A stretch of DNA of 64,000 bases from Oceanospirillum linum (lineage in GTDB: Bacteria > Pseudomonadota > Gammaproteobacteria > Pseudomonadales > Halomonadaceae), in NCBI RefSeq assembly GCF_900182785.1, contig NZ_FXTS01000001.1, positions 1-64,000 of the forward strand. Reading direction: 5' to 3'. How positions within the stretch are numbered: the stretch's first letter is position 1; every line of letters starts with the position of its first letter. Made by a program: the position numbers and the translations under genes. Shown here one piece after another: positions 43,822-52,087 of the stretch. The notes below the pieces were generated by a model. That model searched no databases. It was not told where the DNA came from and saw nothing but the letters and a program-made list of their open reading frames with translations.

Positions 43822-44820
43822 ATGAGAATACGCCAACACATCAGCCAGACGCTATCTTGCGTAACAGACTGGCTGCAACTGCCTAAACAGTTGCGCCAGC
43901 AGGGCATTCTTGGCATGAATCAGCGTAACCATAGCTTTATCAGTCGCTATAACGACCGGGCAAAATATCCCTTAGTGGATGACAAGCTGAAAACCAAGCT
44001 GATCGCTGAGCAAGCCGGGGCAACGGTGCCTGAGCTGATTGGCGTTATCGAAAGCCAGGTCCATGTTCGCAAGATTCATCAGATGGTCGAAAACTGGCCG
44101 GGATTTGTTATCAAACCTGCTCAAGGCTCCGGTGGCAAAGGCATTCTGGTGGTCACATCCCATAAAGAAGGCTGTTACACCAAACCTTCCGGTGCGGTAG
44201 TCAGTCGCCAGGATGTCGAGCGGCATATTACCAACACTCTGGCCGGGCTCTTCTCACTGGGGGGCAAGAATGATGTCGCCGTCGTGGAAAACCTGATTGA
44301 GTTTGACGAAAGCTATGCTGACTTCAGTTACGAAGGCGTTCCGGACATTCGCGTTATCGTATTTCACGGTTATCCGGTGATGGCGATGATGCGCTGCTCC
44401 ACTGCAAGCTCTGATGGTAAGGCCAACCTGCACCAGGGGGCCGTGGGTGTCGGACTGGATATTGCAACCGGAAGGGCTGTTCGGGCCGTACAGTTTGATC
44501 ACCCCATCACCCAACACCCGGACACTCTGTGCCCTCTCGATCAATTGGAGATCCCGGACTGGGAACAACTGTTAGTTCTGGCAGCCAGCGCCTGGGAGAT
44601 GACAGGCCTGGGCTATATCGGCACCGATATGGTCATCGACAAAAGCCGTGGCCCCATGGTGCTGGAACTCAACGCCCGTCCCGGACTTGCGATTCAGACC
44701 GCCAATGGCGCTGGCCTGCTTCCTCGACTGCAAACGATAGAAGCTCTCAGGCAACAAGGTGCCATTCATCACTCGCCGGAAGAGCGGGTTGCACTATGCC
44801 GGGAGCTTTTTGCCAACTAA
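43822..44820 (+). CDS. Alpha-L-glutamate ligase-like ATP-grasp protein (RimK-related)
   Basis: 332 residues. ATP-grasp features include FVIKPAQGSGGKGILVV, the metal-binding MVLELNARPGLAIQTANG near the C-terminus and YIGTDMVIDKSRGPMVLELNARPG. The N-terminal segment NQRNHSFISRYNDRAKYPLVDDKLKTKLIAEQAGATVPELIGV resembles other members of this subfamily. It should join an amino acid or peptide to a carboxylate using ATP in the cytoplasm. It is translated right after the 7TM protein, suggesting that its product is handed to the membrane component and trimmed by the periplasmic protease. The acceptor substrate is unknown. Confidence 0.88.
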   Translation: MRIRQHISQTLSCVTDWLQLPKQLRQQGILGMNQRNHSFISRYNDRAKYPLVDDKLKTKLIAEQAGATVPELIGVIESQVHVRKIHQMVENWPGFVIKPAQGSGGKGILVVTSHKEGCYTKPSGAVVSRQDVERHITNTLAGLFSLGGKNDVAVVENLIEFDESYADFSYEGVPDIRVIVFHGYPVMAMMRCSTASSDGKANLHQGAVGVGLDIATGRAVRAVQFDHPITQHPDTLCPLDQLEIPDWEQLLVLAASAWEMTGLGYIGTDMVIDKSRGPMVLELNARPGLAIQTANGAGLLPRLQTIEALRQQGAIHHSPEERVALCRELFAN

Positions 44821-44849
44821 GGGTGATCCGGCAGGCAAGACTCCGCAGA

Positions 44850-45317
44850 TTAATCCGCTTTCTGAAACTTATGAGAACCTGCTACATGCGTCATCAGGTA
44901 TTCCGGCTCACCAGTATGAGGGTCTGTTTGCCGACGCTCAATTTCAAAACCCTGAGCAACATAGAAGTCGATGGCACGCTGATTAGCTTTATAAACGGTC
45001 AACGACAAACGCGTCCGGTTGAAAGCTATCGCATGATGTAACAACGCCTTACCCTGCCCTCTGCCCTGAAAATCAGGATGGACAAAAAGCGCCGCCAGCG
45101 AATTATCATACAAAGCAGAAAATCCGGTAATCTGCCCGGTGTCATCATCAGTACAGACAAAAACCTTAGATGCCGGCAGATAGACCTCAGCCATTTCCGG
45201 CAACTGATCCTGCCAGAAAGCTTCAGAGATAAAGCTATGTGCTTTAACCGATGCGGTCAACCAGATATCCAGTACCGCCTGCATATCATCCGGCCGACCT
45301 GCGCGAATCGTATTCAT
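44850..45317 (-). CDS. GNAT-family N-acetyltransferase
   Basis: 155 residues from ATG 45317 (NTIRAGRPDDMQAVLDIW); two in-frame ATGs upstream at 45335 and 45347 are also possible. The acetyl-CoA-binding signature is LFVHPDFQGRGQGKALLHHA (Q/RxxGxG/A) and the C-terminal substrate part NQRAIDFYVAQGFEI. It resembles YjaB/YiaC-type enzymes that acetylate small molecules or proteins; the substrate is unknown. It is convergent with the ATP-grasp gene (29 bp apart) and appears monocistronic. Confidence 0.85.
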   Translation of the reverse strand: MNTIRAGRPDDMQAVLDIWLTASVKAHSFISEAFWQDQLPEMAEVYLPASKVFVCTDDDTGQITGFSALYDNSLAALFVHPDFQGRGQGKALLHHAIAFNRTRLSLTVYKANQRAIDFYVAQGFEIERRQTDPHTGEPEYLMTHVAGSHKFQKAD

Positions 45318-45460
45318 ATAATCTGTTGCGCCCATTAAACGCCCCATAAAAAAGACTTCATAATGACCATATCAGCACCACACTGACACGACTTTATCTG
45401 AAACAAACAGGCCACCGGGACAGCAGTGTTCCATCCGCACCTGAACAAGAGCGCGCAAGT

Positions 45461-46402
45461 TTATACGCCAAGAAACTCTGAAACAAATCTTTCACGGTTC
45501 TCACCCACATAATCCAAAAATGCCTGCATCGCGGGTGTCGGGTGCTTCGCCTGAGGGTGTACCACGCAAAAGTCACGCCTCAATGGGAACCCCTCAAGAG
45601 CCACCTCTTGCAACCGCCCTAATTCAAGCTCTGCCGGAATACTCAGTCTTGGCAACACCCCAACCCCCAGACCCGCAATTACACCGTGTTTAACCGAGTC
45701 ATTTGACCCCAGTTCCATACCCGGCTTAAACCTCAAGCGCTTCTGCTGACAATGCTGCTCCAAAGCCAGACGGCTACCTGAGCCGGGCTCCCGGACCAGA
45801 AGATGACTATCCAGAAATCGCTGGGGGGAAACCCGATCCAGTGACAACAGGGGATGCCCTTCAGGTACAACAGGAACCAGCTCATTATCAAGAAATGGCA
45901 ACGACACCAGAGCCCGGTCAACAGGCACCATACCCATAATGATCAGATCATCAGTATTCTCATGTAGTCGCTGCAGTGCTGTTGCCCGGTTCACCACCTT
46001 TACACTGACATTGATCTTGGGGTGAAGATTCAGAAACCCCTTCAGCAGATAGGGCACCATATATTGCGCCGTACTCACCGCCACCAGCCGCAGCTCCCCG
46101 GCAACATTTCCTTTTAACGCCCCCAGATCAGTCTGAAGATTGGAAAGCTCAATAAAAATATGATTAATGCTGTCGGCTAAACGCTCCGCCGCAGCCGTAC
46201 TGAAAAGCCTGCGGCCCACATATTCAAACAGAGGCTGATCCACCGCTTGTTCCAGCTGACGCACCTGACTGCTCACCGCAGGCTGCGTCAGGCCAAGCAA
46301 CTCTCCCGCCTTACTGTAACTGCGCTGCTCATAAACAGCTTTAAAGACCTGCAACTGACGGAATATCAGCCTTCCCGTCAGCTTGTGTACCGATAACGGC
46401 AT
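45461..46402 (-). CDS. LysR-family transcriptional regulator
   Basis: 313 residues. The winged HTH is FRQLQVFKAVYEQRSYSKAGELLGLTQPAVSSQVRQLEQAVDQPLFEYVGRRL. The effector domain includes RLVAVSTAQYMVPYLLKGFL and the hinge LGSNDSVKHGVIAGLGVGVLPRL, which groups it with CbbR/CysB-like regulators. The AAGGG ribosome-binding site is good. No gene is divergent within the next 470 bp, so its target is not obvious. It resembles, but is not identical with, the LysR protein at 48008. Confidence 0.9.
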   Translation of the reverse strand: MPLSVHKLTGRLIFRQLQVFKAVYEQRSYSKAGELLGLTQPAVSSQVRQLEQAVDQPLFEYVGRRLFSTAAAERLADSINHIFIELSNLQTDLGALKGNVAGELRLVAVSTAQYMVPYLLKGFLNLHPKINVSVKVVNRATALQRLHENTDDLIIMGMVPVDRALVSLPFLDNELVPVVPEGHPLLSLDRVSPQRFLDSHLLVREPGSGSRLALEQHCQQKRLRFKPGMELGSNDSVKHGVIAGLGVGVLPRLSIPAELELGRLQEVALEGFPLRRDFCVVHPQAKHPTPAMQAFLDYVGENRERFVSEFLGV

Positions 46403-46875
46403 GCTTCACCCTTAAACGACCATATGTAAACAACCAAGTATAAACAAAAGCTTATAGGTAAACGAAAAAATATCAATTTTACCTTATCTGTAAAGCACTC
46501 TAATCTTGCACCACTTCTGGAGACAGATCATGCCCTTGTCTGACGGCACGGATCGGTTTTCAGTAATAGCACAATCGGCCAGAGTTTAAGGCACGTTTCG
46601 GAGCAGGGTTTAGCGACTTTCTGAAATAAGCCTTTTACTCAGGCCTTTTTTTTATCGAGACCCTGCCCATGTTTTTTTCAGTCATCGGCAAGCACTCCGC
46701 TGCTGATATTTACGATTCAGACAACTCAGAGCCGACTCCGCTTGCATGCTATCCCATTTGGGGCCTGCTCACGTATTAGCGCCGTTGATGTTTAAGGGAG
46801 GGGGATTGAAGGGCTACAGAGTTTTAAGCCGTAGCCAAAGAGTTTTTCTTTACAAGAAATGAAGCGATAAGCCAG
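46403..46875. other. 473-bp intergenic region with possible small RNA
   Basis: No gene is supported. Near the LysR start there is GGTAAA (46457-46462) / TTTACC (46478-46483), a possible autoregulatory site. Around 46600-46680 GCAGGGT pairs with ACCCTGC, enclosing AAGCCT...AGGCCTT followed by eight T, which looks like a terminator for a plus-strand transcript of up to about 150 nt. GGCTAC/GTAGCC at 46814-46838 lies after the RHH gene. None of these is secure. Confidence 0.3.
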
Positions 46876-47250
46876 TTATTGGCCGATACGTGACCGGCGC
46901 ACACCTCGGGTGTACTTTTCTTTTTCGAGAATAGAACCCGCATCAACGGTACCCAGCGGCGTGTTTTCATCACGCTCTAACTGACCATCCGCAATCAGTG
47001 ATAGGTAGCGAGAACAACAAACACGTAAAAACGATGTAAAGTTGCCAATATCATGCTCAGCATCCAGAGATTCCAGGTACAGCTTGCTGATCATTTGTCC
47101 CACCGTCATGCTATCGCGATGTACCACCTCCTCAAGTATTTCCCAGAAAAACTCTTCCAAACGAATGGAAGTCACCACGCCATCAATACGTAATGATTTA
47201 GTTCGACTGGACCACAGATGACTATCTGCATTAATGAAGAGCTGGCACAT
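46876..47250 (-). CDS. Ribbon-helix-helix domain protein
   Basis: 124 residues from ATG 47250, which has AAAGG 8 nt upstream. The RHH fold (family RHH_4 type) is seen as SLRIDGVVTSIRLEEFFWEILEEVVHRDSMTVGQMISKLYLESL followed by NFTSFLRVCCSRYLSLI. Such proteins bind DNA as dimers or act as antitoxin-like regulators. The C-terminal tail is basic (RGVRRSRIGQ). It lies 17 bp after the DJ-1 gene on the same strand and is very probably co-transcribed; a toxin partner is not seen. The target is unknown. Confidence 0.75.
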   Translation of the reverse strand: MCQLFINADSHLWSSRTKSLRIDGVVTSIRLEEFFWEILEEVVHRDSMTVGQMISKLYLESLDAEHDIGNFTSFLRVCCSRYLSLIADGQLERDENTPLGTVDAGSILEKEKYTRGVRRSRIGQ

Positions 47251-47266
47251 ACGCAACACCTTTTAG

Positions 47267-47824
47267 TTAAAACAAAGCAACAAACTGCCTTAGCATAGCA
47301 GGATGTGCCGGCCATGCCGGTGCTGTGACAAGCTTACCATCCGTGACAGCACCATCCATCGGCAGCTCAACATAGGTTGCTCCGGCCATGTTAACTTCTG
47401 GCTCACAGGCAGGATAAGCAGAGACCTGCTTACCTTCGATCACATTGGCCGCCGTTAATAACTGTGCACCATGGCAGATCGCAGCAACCGGCTTATCTGC
47501 CTCAAAAAACTGCCGGATCAGCCGGATAACAGCTGGATTGAGTCTTAGGTACTCAGGGGCTCGTCCGCCAGGTAAGTATAAGGCATCGTAATCACTCATT
47601 TTAACGCTTTCAAAATCAGCATTTAAAACAAAGTTATGCCCGCGCTTCTCGGTATAAGTCTGATCGCCTTCAAAGTCATGGATAGAGGTTGAAATTGTAT
47701 CGCCAGCTTTCTTGTCCGGGCAGACCGCGCTGACATCATGCCCCATTGCAATTAAGGCCTGGAAGGGCACCATGTTTTCATAATCTTCAACAAAGTCACC
47801 GGTAATCATCAGTACTTTAGCCAT
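47267..47824 (-). CDS. DJ-1/PfpI-family protein
   Basis: 185 residues of the glutamine-amidotransferase-like fold. The nucleophile elbow is PVAAICHGAQLL with Cys117 followed by His118, and the oxyanion region is LYLPGGRAPEYLR. Members act as deglycases, glyoxalases, proteases or redox chaperones; this cannot be resolved by sequence. The AAGGAG ribosome-binding site is strong. It forms a two-gene unit with the RHH protein. A cytoplasmic location is expected from the lack of a signal peptide. Confidence 0.9.
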   Translation of the reverse strand: MAKVLMITGDFVEDYENMVPFQALIAMGHDVSAVCPDKKAGDTISTSIHDFEGDQTYTEKRGHNFVLNADFESVKMSDYDALYLPGGRAPEYLRLNPAVIRLIRQFFEADKPVAAICHGAQLLTAANVIEGKQVSAYPACEPEVNMAGATYVELPMDGAVTDGKLVTAPAWPAHPAMLRQFVALF

Positions 47825-48007
47825 GTTTATTCTCCTTATTAAAATAGATTATGGCGGCTCTAGTGAATCATAATCAGCCCTACAAGGTGTAATAAGGGAA
47901 TACTACGCCGTAATCTTCACCTGCCCACAACCCAACCGTACTGATATAAACTCAGCTCTGCATATGGTCATCCTTCACAAACCAAGGTGACCTGACAGGC
48001 GGCAGGC

Positions 48008-48976
48008 TCAAAACAAAACCCGATTGAGAGAACCGGAAGACTCCTTCAAATCTATCTGCTCACGGCCCGGCTGTTTAATATAGTCGAGAAAGGCACTGGC
48101 CACTGGAGATAGCGGTTTATCCTTCAACCAGGCCAGATACCAGTGGGTTACGATCGGCAGCTGCTCCACATTAAGCACCGCCAACCCCTGCTGCTCACCA
48201 AATGCCAGGGTATGCTCTGACAGCACAGAAACCCCCAGACCTGACATCACGGAGTGTTTGATCGCTTCATTACTCTCAATGGTCATACGTATATTAGGTG
48301 CCATACCTAAGCGGCTCAGGTGAACCTCAATGGCATGGCGGGTTCCCGAGCCTTCCTCACGCATCAAAAATGGGGCCCGACAAAAAGCCTCCAACGAAAC
48401 CAGCTGCTCAGGCGCACCAGCTGCCAGAGGATGATCCAGGGGTGAAATCGCCTGCAACCTGTTAGGCAGAAGAGCCATCATATCCAGCTTGTCACTATCC
48501 GGTGGATGACTGAACACATAGAAGTCATCTTCCCCGGAGCGGAGCCGTTGAATAATCTGTTGCCGATTCCCCACATGGAAACGGCCATCAATCTGAGGAA
48601 ATTTTCGGCTAAAATCACCGATCAGATGGGGAATAAAGTATTTTGCCGTGGTCACAATAGCCAGGCTCAAAGTACCTGCCATCAGCCCTTTCAGGCCTGC
48701 CAGCTGCATATCAAGGCGTTCAAAACAGCCCAGCACCTCAATGGCCGTTTTAACCGCTGCCTCCCCTGCCTCTGTCAGATTCAGCTTTCGCCCAACCTGA
48801 TAATAGAGCGGCATCGACATTCCCTCTGACAGCTTCCTGAGCTGCATAGAAACCGTTGGCTGCGTCAGGTGCAGTTTTTTAGCTGCACCACTAATACTGC
48901 CTGAATGATAAACCGCCAATAAAATCTCTAACTGGCGCAAAGTCCCTACCCTGGCCTGAGTTCTGGACTCTTTCAC
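48008..48976 (-). CDS. LysR-family transcriptional regulator divergent from carbonic anhydrase
   Basis: 322 residues with a GTG start (GAGGAGAGGG ribosome-binding site). The HTH is LRQLEILLAVYHSGSISGAAKKLHLTQPTVSMQLRKL, and the effector domain has LAIVTTAKYFIPHLIGDF and ESNEAIKHSVMSGLGVSVLSEHT as in CbbR-type proteins. It is transcribed away from the beta-carbonic anhydrase gene. The shared 274-bp region has two TAGATA-N1/2-TATCTA palindromes, likely its operator. A role in responding to inorganic-carbon status is an inference from this context. Confidence 0.92.
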   Translation of the reverse strand: MKESRTQARVGTLRQLEILLAVYHSGSISGAAKKLHLTQPTVSMQLRKLSEGMSMPLYYQVGRKLNLTEAGEAAVKTAIEVLGCFERLDMQLAGLKGLMAGTLSLAIVTTAKYFIPHLIGDFSRKFPQIDGRFHVGNRQQIIQRLRSGEDDFYVFSHPPDSDKLDMMALLPNRLQAISPLDHPLAAGAPEQLVSLEAFCRAPFLMREEGSGTRHAIEVHLSRLGMAPNIRMTIESNEAIKHSVMSGLGVSVLSEHTLAFGEQQGLAVLNVEQLPIVTHWYLAWLKDKPLSPVASAFLDYIKQPGREQIDLKESSGSLNRVLF

Positions 48977-49046
48977 AACCCTCTCCTCTAACAGATCCAG
49001 GCAACAACAGCTGCTTCCGGACGATAAAAACGCTCAAACCACATGT

Positions 49047-49092
49047 TAGATAAATATCTATACAATAACTAGATAATATCTATTTTTATCTA
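49047..49092. promoter_or_regulatory. Tandem operator-like palindromes between LysR and carbonic anhydrase
   Basis: TAGATA-AA-TATCTA at 49047-49060 and TAGATA-A-TATCTA at 49070-49082 have centres about 22 bp apart, near two helical turns. A further half-site TATCTA follows at 49087-49092. This is what a tetrameric LysR protein would need. Confidence 0.5.
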
Positions 49093-49250
49093 TCCTCTGC
49101 CTAATAGACAATGTCACCACAAATTACAGATTGCACTTTTCCGCTTCAGTCAATGCGGTAAAGACTAAGCTAAATGAAGAAACGGCACCTGAGCGACAGG
49201 CCGGTGCTGCCCTCGAATAAGATAATAACAACCCCTGGAGATGGCTCAGC

Positions 49251-49913
49251 GTGGATAAAATTGTTAAGGGCGTGCTAAATTTCCGCCAAAATGTGTACCC
49301 CGAGCATAAAGATCTGTTTGGTACTTTGGCTTCCGGCCAAAGCCCGGACGTTCTTTTTATTACCTGCTCTGATTCCCGTATCGACCCAAACCTGATGACG
49401 GGAACGGTCCCCGGCGACCTTTTTATCTGTCGTAACGCCGGCAATATTATCCCGCCGCACAGCAATGAGACGGGGGGCATGACCGCTTCTGTAGAATACG
49501 CCGTTGCTGTTTTAGGGGTTCGCCACATCATCATCTGTGGCCATACCGACTGCGGTGCCATCAAAGGTGCTCTGAATATGAACGCCCTGGACGGCCTGCC
49601 CCATGTTAAAGAGTGGCTTGGCCACTGCCGGTCTGCCATGGAGATTGTGCGCGAACGCCACGATATCGGCCACAGCGAATGTATCGGACACGAGCACCTG
49701 GACGAAGCCATTGAGCAAAACGTGCTGCAGCAAGTTCAGCATATCCGTACTCACCCGGCTGTCGCCGCCAAGCTGGCGACAGGCAAGATTGATATCCATG
49801 GCTGGATCTACAATATCAAAACCGGTGGCGTACGCTGCTGCAACCATAACGATGCTGAATTCCACGAGTTCGAACAACAGTACGCCACTGTGATTGAGCG
49901 GATTCAGGACTGA
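49251..49913 (+). CDS. Beta-class carbonic anhydrase
   Basis: 220 residues with a GTG start preceded by CTGGAGATGG. Zinc ligands are Cys39, Asp41 (ITCSDSRIDP), His98 and Cys101 (CGHTDCGAI). The GDLFICRNAGN motif and EHLDEAIEQNV helix are typical. It interconverts CO2 and bicarbonate in the cytoplasm, supplying bicarbonate to carboxylases. It is divergent from a LysR regulator, and the next genes downstream are purE and purK, which consume bicarbonate. A long gap and an independent promoter separate them. Confidence 0.95.
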   Translation: MDKIVKGVLNFRQNVYPEHKDLFGTLASGQSPDVLFITCSDSRIDPNLMTGTVPGDLFICRNAGNIIPPHSNETGGMTASVEYAVAVLGVRHIIICGHTDCGAIKGALNMNALDGLPHVKEWLGHCRSAMEIVRERHDIGHSECIGHEHLDEAIEQNVLQQVQHIRTHPAVAAKLATGKIDIHGWIYNIKTGGVRCCNHNDAEFHEFEQQYATVIERIQD

Positions 49914-50279
49914 CCTGATATCGCTGAACCCCATCGGGAACAGGACAGCGCCTGTTCCCGCTTTAACCTGCAAACAGAATAATTTTTATCTCTTCCCGAA
50001 TTAAGGCATAATAGTGCGCCTCTTTTTCGCTGAACCAGCCACACTGTCAGGGTATCTTAAAACCTGCCAGACGACAGGCCGCCCACTAGGGCCGGTTGGT
50101 TATGACAAACAGCTTTATTTTCAGCCCGTACTTTATGTCAGCGACCTTATCCAAGATGGATCAGGTCTTGCTGCTATTGTTTTTAAAGTTTCTTAACTCT
50201 TAAAAAAAGAGTTCTGAATAAAGAGACTTAAGAACGGGTTGCTGGTCGGGCTGCACTATAAAAACGGAGAGCTACCGTA
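49914..50279 (+). other. Leader and promoter region of purE
   Basis: 366 bp with no credible gene. A -10-like CATAAT at 50007-50012 is followed by a GC-rich GTGCGCC discriminator, as in growth-rate-controlled promoters; the -35 is weak. AACTCTT / AAGAGTT (50195-50213) could form a hairpin in the 260-nt leader. No PurR-type palindrome was found. Confidence 0.4.
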
Positions 50280-50768
50280 ATGAAATTTGCTAAAGTCACC
50301 ATCGTAATGGGTTCTCAGTCCGACTGGGCCACCATGCAGGAAGCCATCAAACCGCTTGAAGCACTGGGTGTTGAATATGTTGCAGGTGTTGTTTCTGCCC
50401 ACCGAACCCCACAGCGACTGGTTGAGTTTGCAACCCGTGCCCACGAAGAAGGTACCGAAGTTATTATCGCCGGTGCCGGTGGTGCAGCTCACCTGCCGGG
50501 CATGATCGCCGCTGAAACTCACTTGCCGGTTGTGGCCGTGCCTGTTGCCAGCCGACATCTTAAAGGTATGGATAGCCTCCTCTCTATCGTACAGATGCCA
50601 CGGGGTGTTGCCGTGTGCACTCAGGCGATTGGTGAAGCGGGTGCTTATAATGCAGGCCTGATGGCTGCTCAGATGCTGGCGATGAAAGACGAGGCTCTGC
50701 GTGAGCGCCTGATCGCCTTCCGTAAAAAGCAGACAGACGGCGTGGCCTTTGAACTGGTCACCGATTGA
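50280..50768 (+). CDS. purE: N5-carboxyaminoimidazole ribonucleotide mutase
   Basis: 162-residue class I PurE. It has the substrate-binding IVMGSQSDWATM, the SAHRTPQRL motif with the catalytic His, and GAGGAAHLPGMIAAETHLPVVAVP. The enzyme converts N5-CAIR to CAIR in purine biosynthesis. An ACGGAGAG ribosome-binding site sits 7 nt before the ATG. It is followed 126 bp later by purK, the enzyme that makes its substrate. The order and length match those in other gammaproteobacteria. Confidence 0.96.
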   Translation: MKFAKVTIVMGSQSDWATMQEAIKPLEALGVEYVAGVVSAHRTPQRLVEFATRAHEEGTEVIIAGAGGAAHLPGMIAAETHLPVVAVPVASRHLKGMDSLLSIVQMPRGVAVCTQAIGEAGAYNAGLMAAQMLAMKDEALRERLIAFRKKQTDGVAFELVTD

Positions 50769-50893
50769 TTTTCTGCAGCGGGCGCCCCGGCACCCGCCTG
50801 TGGCTAAGGTCTGATAAAACAGGCCCCTGGCCACCATGATTAAGGTTTTAGAATGCAAAGCATGAGTCATCATGCAAGTTTGAGGATTAACGT

Positions 50894-52012
50894 ATGAAAG
50901 TTGCCGTTGTCGGTAGCGGCCAATTGGCCCGCATGATGGCGTTGTCAGCCTGGCCTATGGGCATCCGGTTCAGCTATCTGGTGCAGCAGGGGGATTCTCT
51001 TGATCCGATTACAAGCCTTGGCGATGTGATCTACGATGAAGCCTTCCCGGAAGCAGAAGCCCTGTATAAAGCACTGGGTGAGCCAGACGTGATCACCGTT
51101 GAGAAAGAAGCGGTTGATACGGATCGTCTGAAAGCACTGCAGGCGTTCTGCCCGGTTTATCCTGATCCGAAAATGCTGGAAACCTGCCGTCACCGCGGTC
51201 TGGAAAAGAGCTGGGTAAATGAGCAGGGCGTTGATGTTGCGCCATACCGTCGCACCGGCAACCGTCAGGAGATTCTGGCGGCACTGGACGCCATCGGCTA
51301 TCCAGCCATTCTGAAAACCTGCACCGGCGGCTACGATGGTTATGGTCAGTGGCGCATCAAAAGTGCAGAAGACGCTGTTGCCCTGGAAGAAGAGGTGTGT
51401 AATCTGGACTGCGTACTGGAAGGTTTTGTTAACTTCAAGCGTGAAGTGTCCATGATCGCCGTCCGCAACGCAGAAGGTGAAAGCCGCTTCTACCCATTGA
51501 CAGAAAACCTGCACCGCGACGGCACCTTGCTGACTTCAAAAGCACCGGCTCCGAACCTGACTGCTGAACTACAGCAACAGGCTGAAGAGATCGCCAACAA
51601 ACTGCTGGCGGCATCAAACTACGTGGGTATTCTGGCCATTGAGTTCTTCGTGACCGAAACCGCGGATGGCGGAGAACATCTGGTTGTTAACGAGATGGCA
51701 CCGCGTGTACACAACTCCGGCCACTGGACACAGCTGGGTTGTATCAGCAGCCAGTTCAACAACCACATTCGCGCCATCACCGGACTGCCCCTGGGCAACA
51801 CTCAGGCGATGAAGATCACCGGCATGGTGAACCTGCTGGGTGTCGAGATGGACAACAGCGTTCTGGTCAACAGCGACCAGCAGCTGCACGGCTACGGAAA
51901 GAGCCTGCGTCCGGGCCGTAAGATGGGCCATATCAATCTGGTCGCCGACAGCTACGAAGAGCTGGACGCCCAGATTAACGCCACTCTGGCAAAGGTTTAT
52001 CCTGAAGGTTAA
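50894..52012 (+). CDS. purK: N5-carboxyaminoimidazole ribonucleotide synthetase
   Basis: 372 residues, ATP-grasp fold. Seen are the N-terminal VAVVGSGQLARMMALSAWPMGI, the ATP-binding LKTCTGGYDGYGQW, the metal-binding NEMAPRVHNSGHWT and a C-terminal KMGHINLV. PurK uses ATP and bicarbonate to carboxylate AIR to N5-CAIR, which PurE then rearranges. The ribosome-binding site is TTGAGGA. It shares an operon with purE; a clean terminator follows. Being next to carbonic anhydrase fits its need for bicarbonate. Confidence 0.96.
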   Translation: MKVAVVGSGQLARMMALSAWPMGIRFSYLVQQGDSLDPITSLGDVIYDEAFPEAEALYKALGEPDVITVEKEAVDTDRLKALQAFCPVYPDPKMLETCRHRGLEKSWVNEQGVDVAPYRRTGNRQEILAALDAIGYPAILKTCTGGYDGYGQWRIKSAEDAVALEEEVCNLDCVLEGFVNFKREVSMIAVRNAEGESRFYPLTENLHRDGTLLTSKAPAPNLTAELQQQAEEIANKLLAASNYVGILAIEFFVTETADGGEHLVVNEMAPRVHNSGHWTQLGCISSQFNNHIRAITGLPLGNTQAMKITGMVNLLGVEMDNSVLVNSDQQLHGYGKSLRPGRKMGHINLVADSYEELDAQINATLAKVYPEG

Positions 52013-52042
52013 GTCTTACGTGCCAAAGCGTTAAACAAAAAA

Positions 52043-52070
52043 AACCGAACTCAATGAGTTCGGTTTTTTT
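52043..52070. terminator. Terminator after purK
   Basis: AACCGAACTC / GAGTTCGGTT stem with an AAT loop, T-run on the plus side and an A-run on the minus side, so it may serve both purK and the convergent orphan gene. Confidence 0.85.
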
Positions 52071-52087
52071 ATGGTTAACCAGATTAA

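Noticed and set aside
50014..50196. 60-codon open frame in the purE leader
   Set aside because: No ribosome-binding site, no similarity, and it lies in what is better explained as a promoter and leader.
50256..50873. 205-codon open frame antisense to purE
   Set aside because: It covers the whole of purE, which is unmistakable, and has no start signal or homology.
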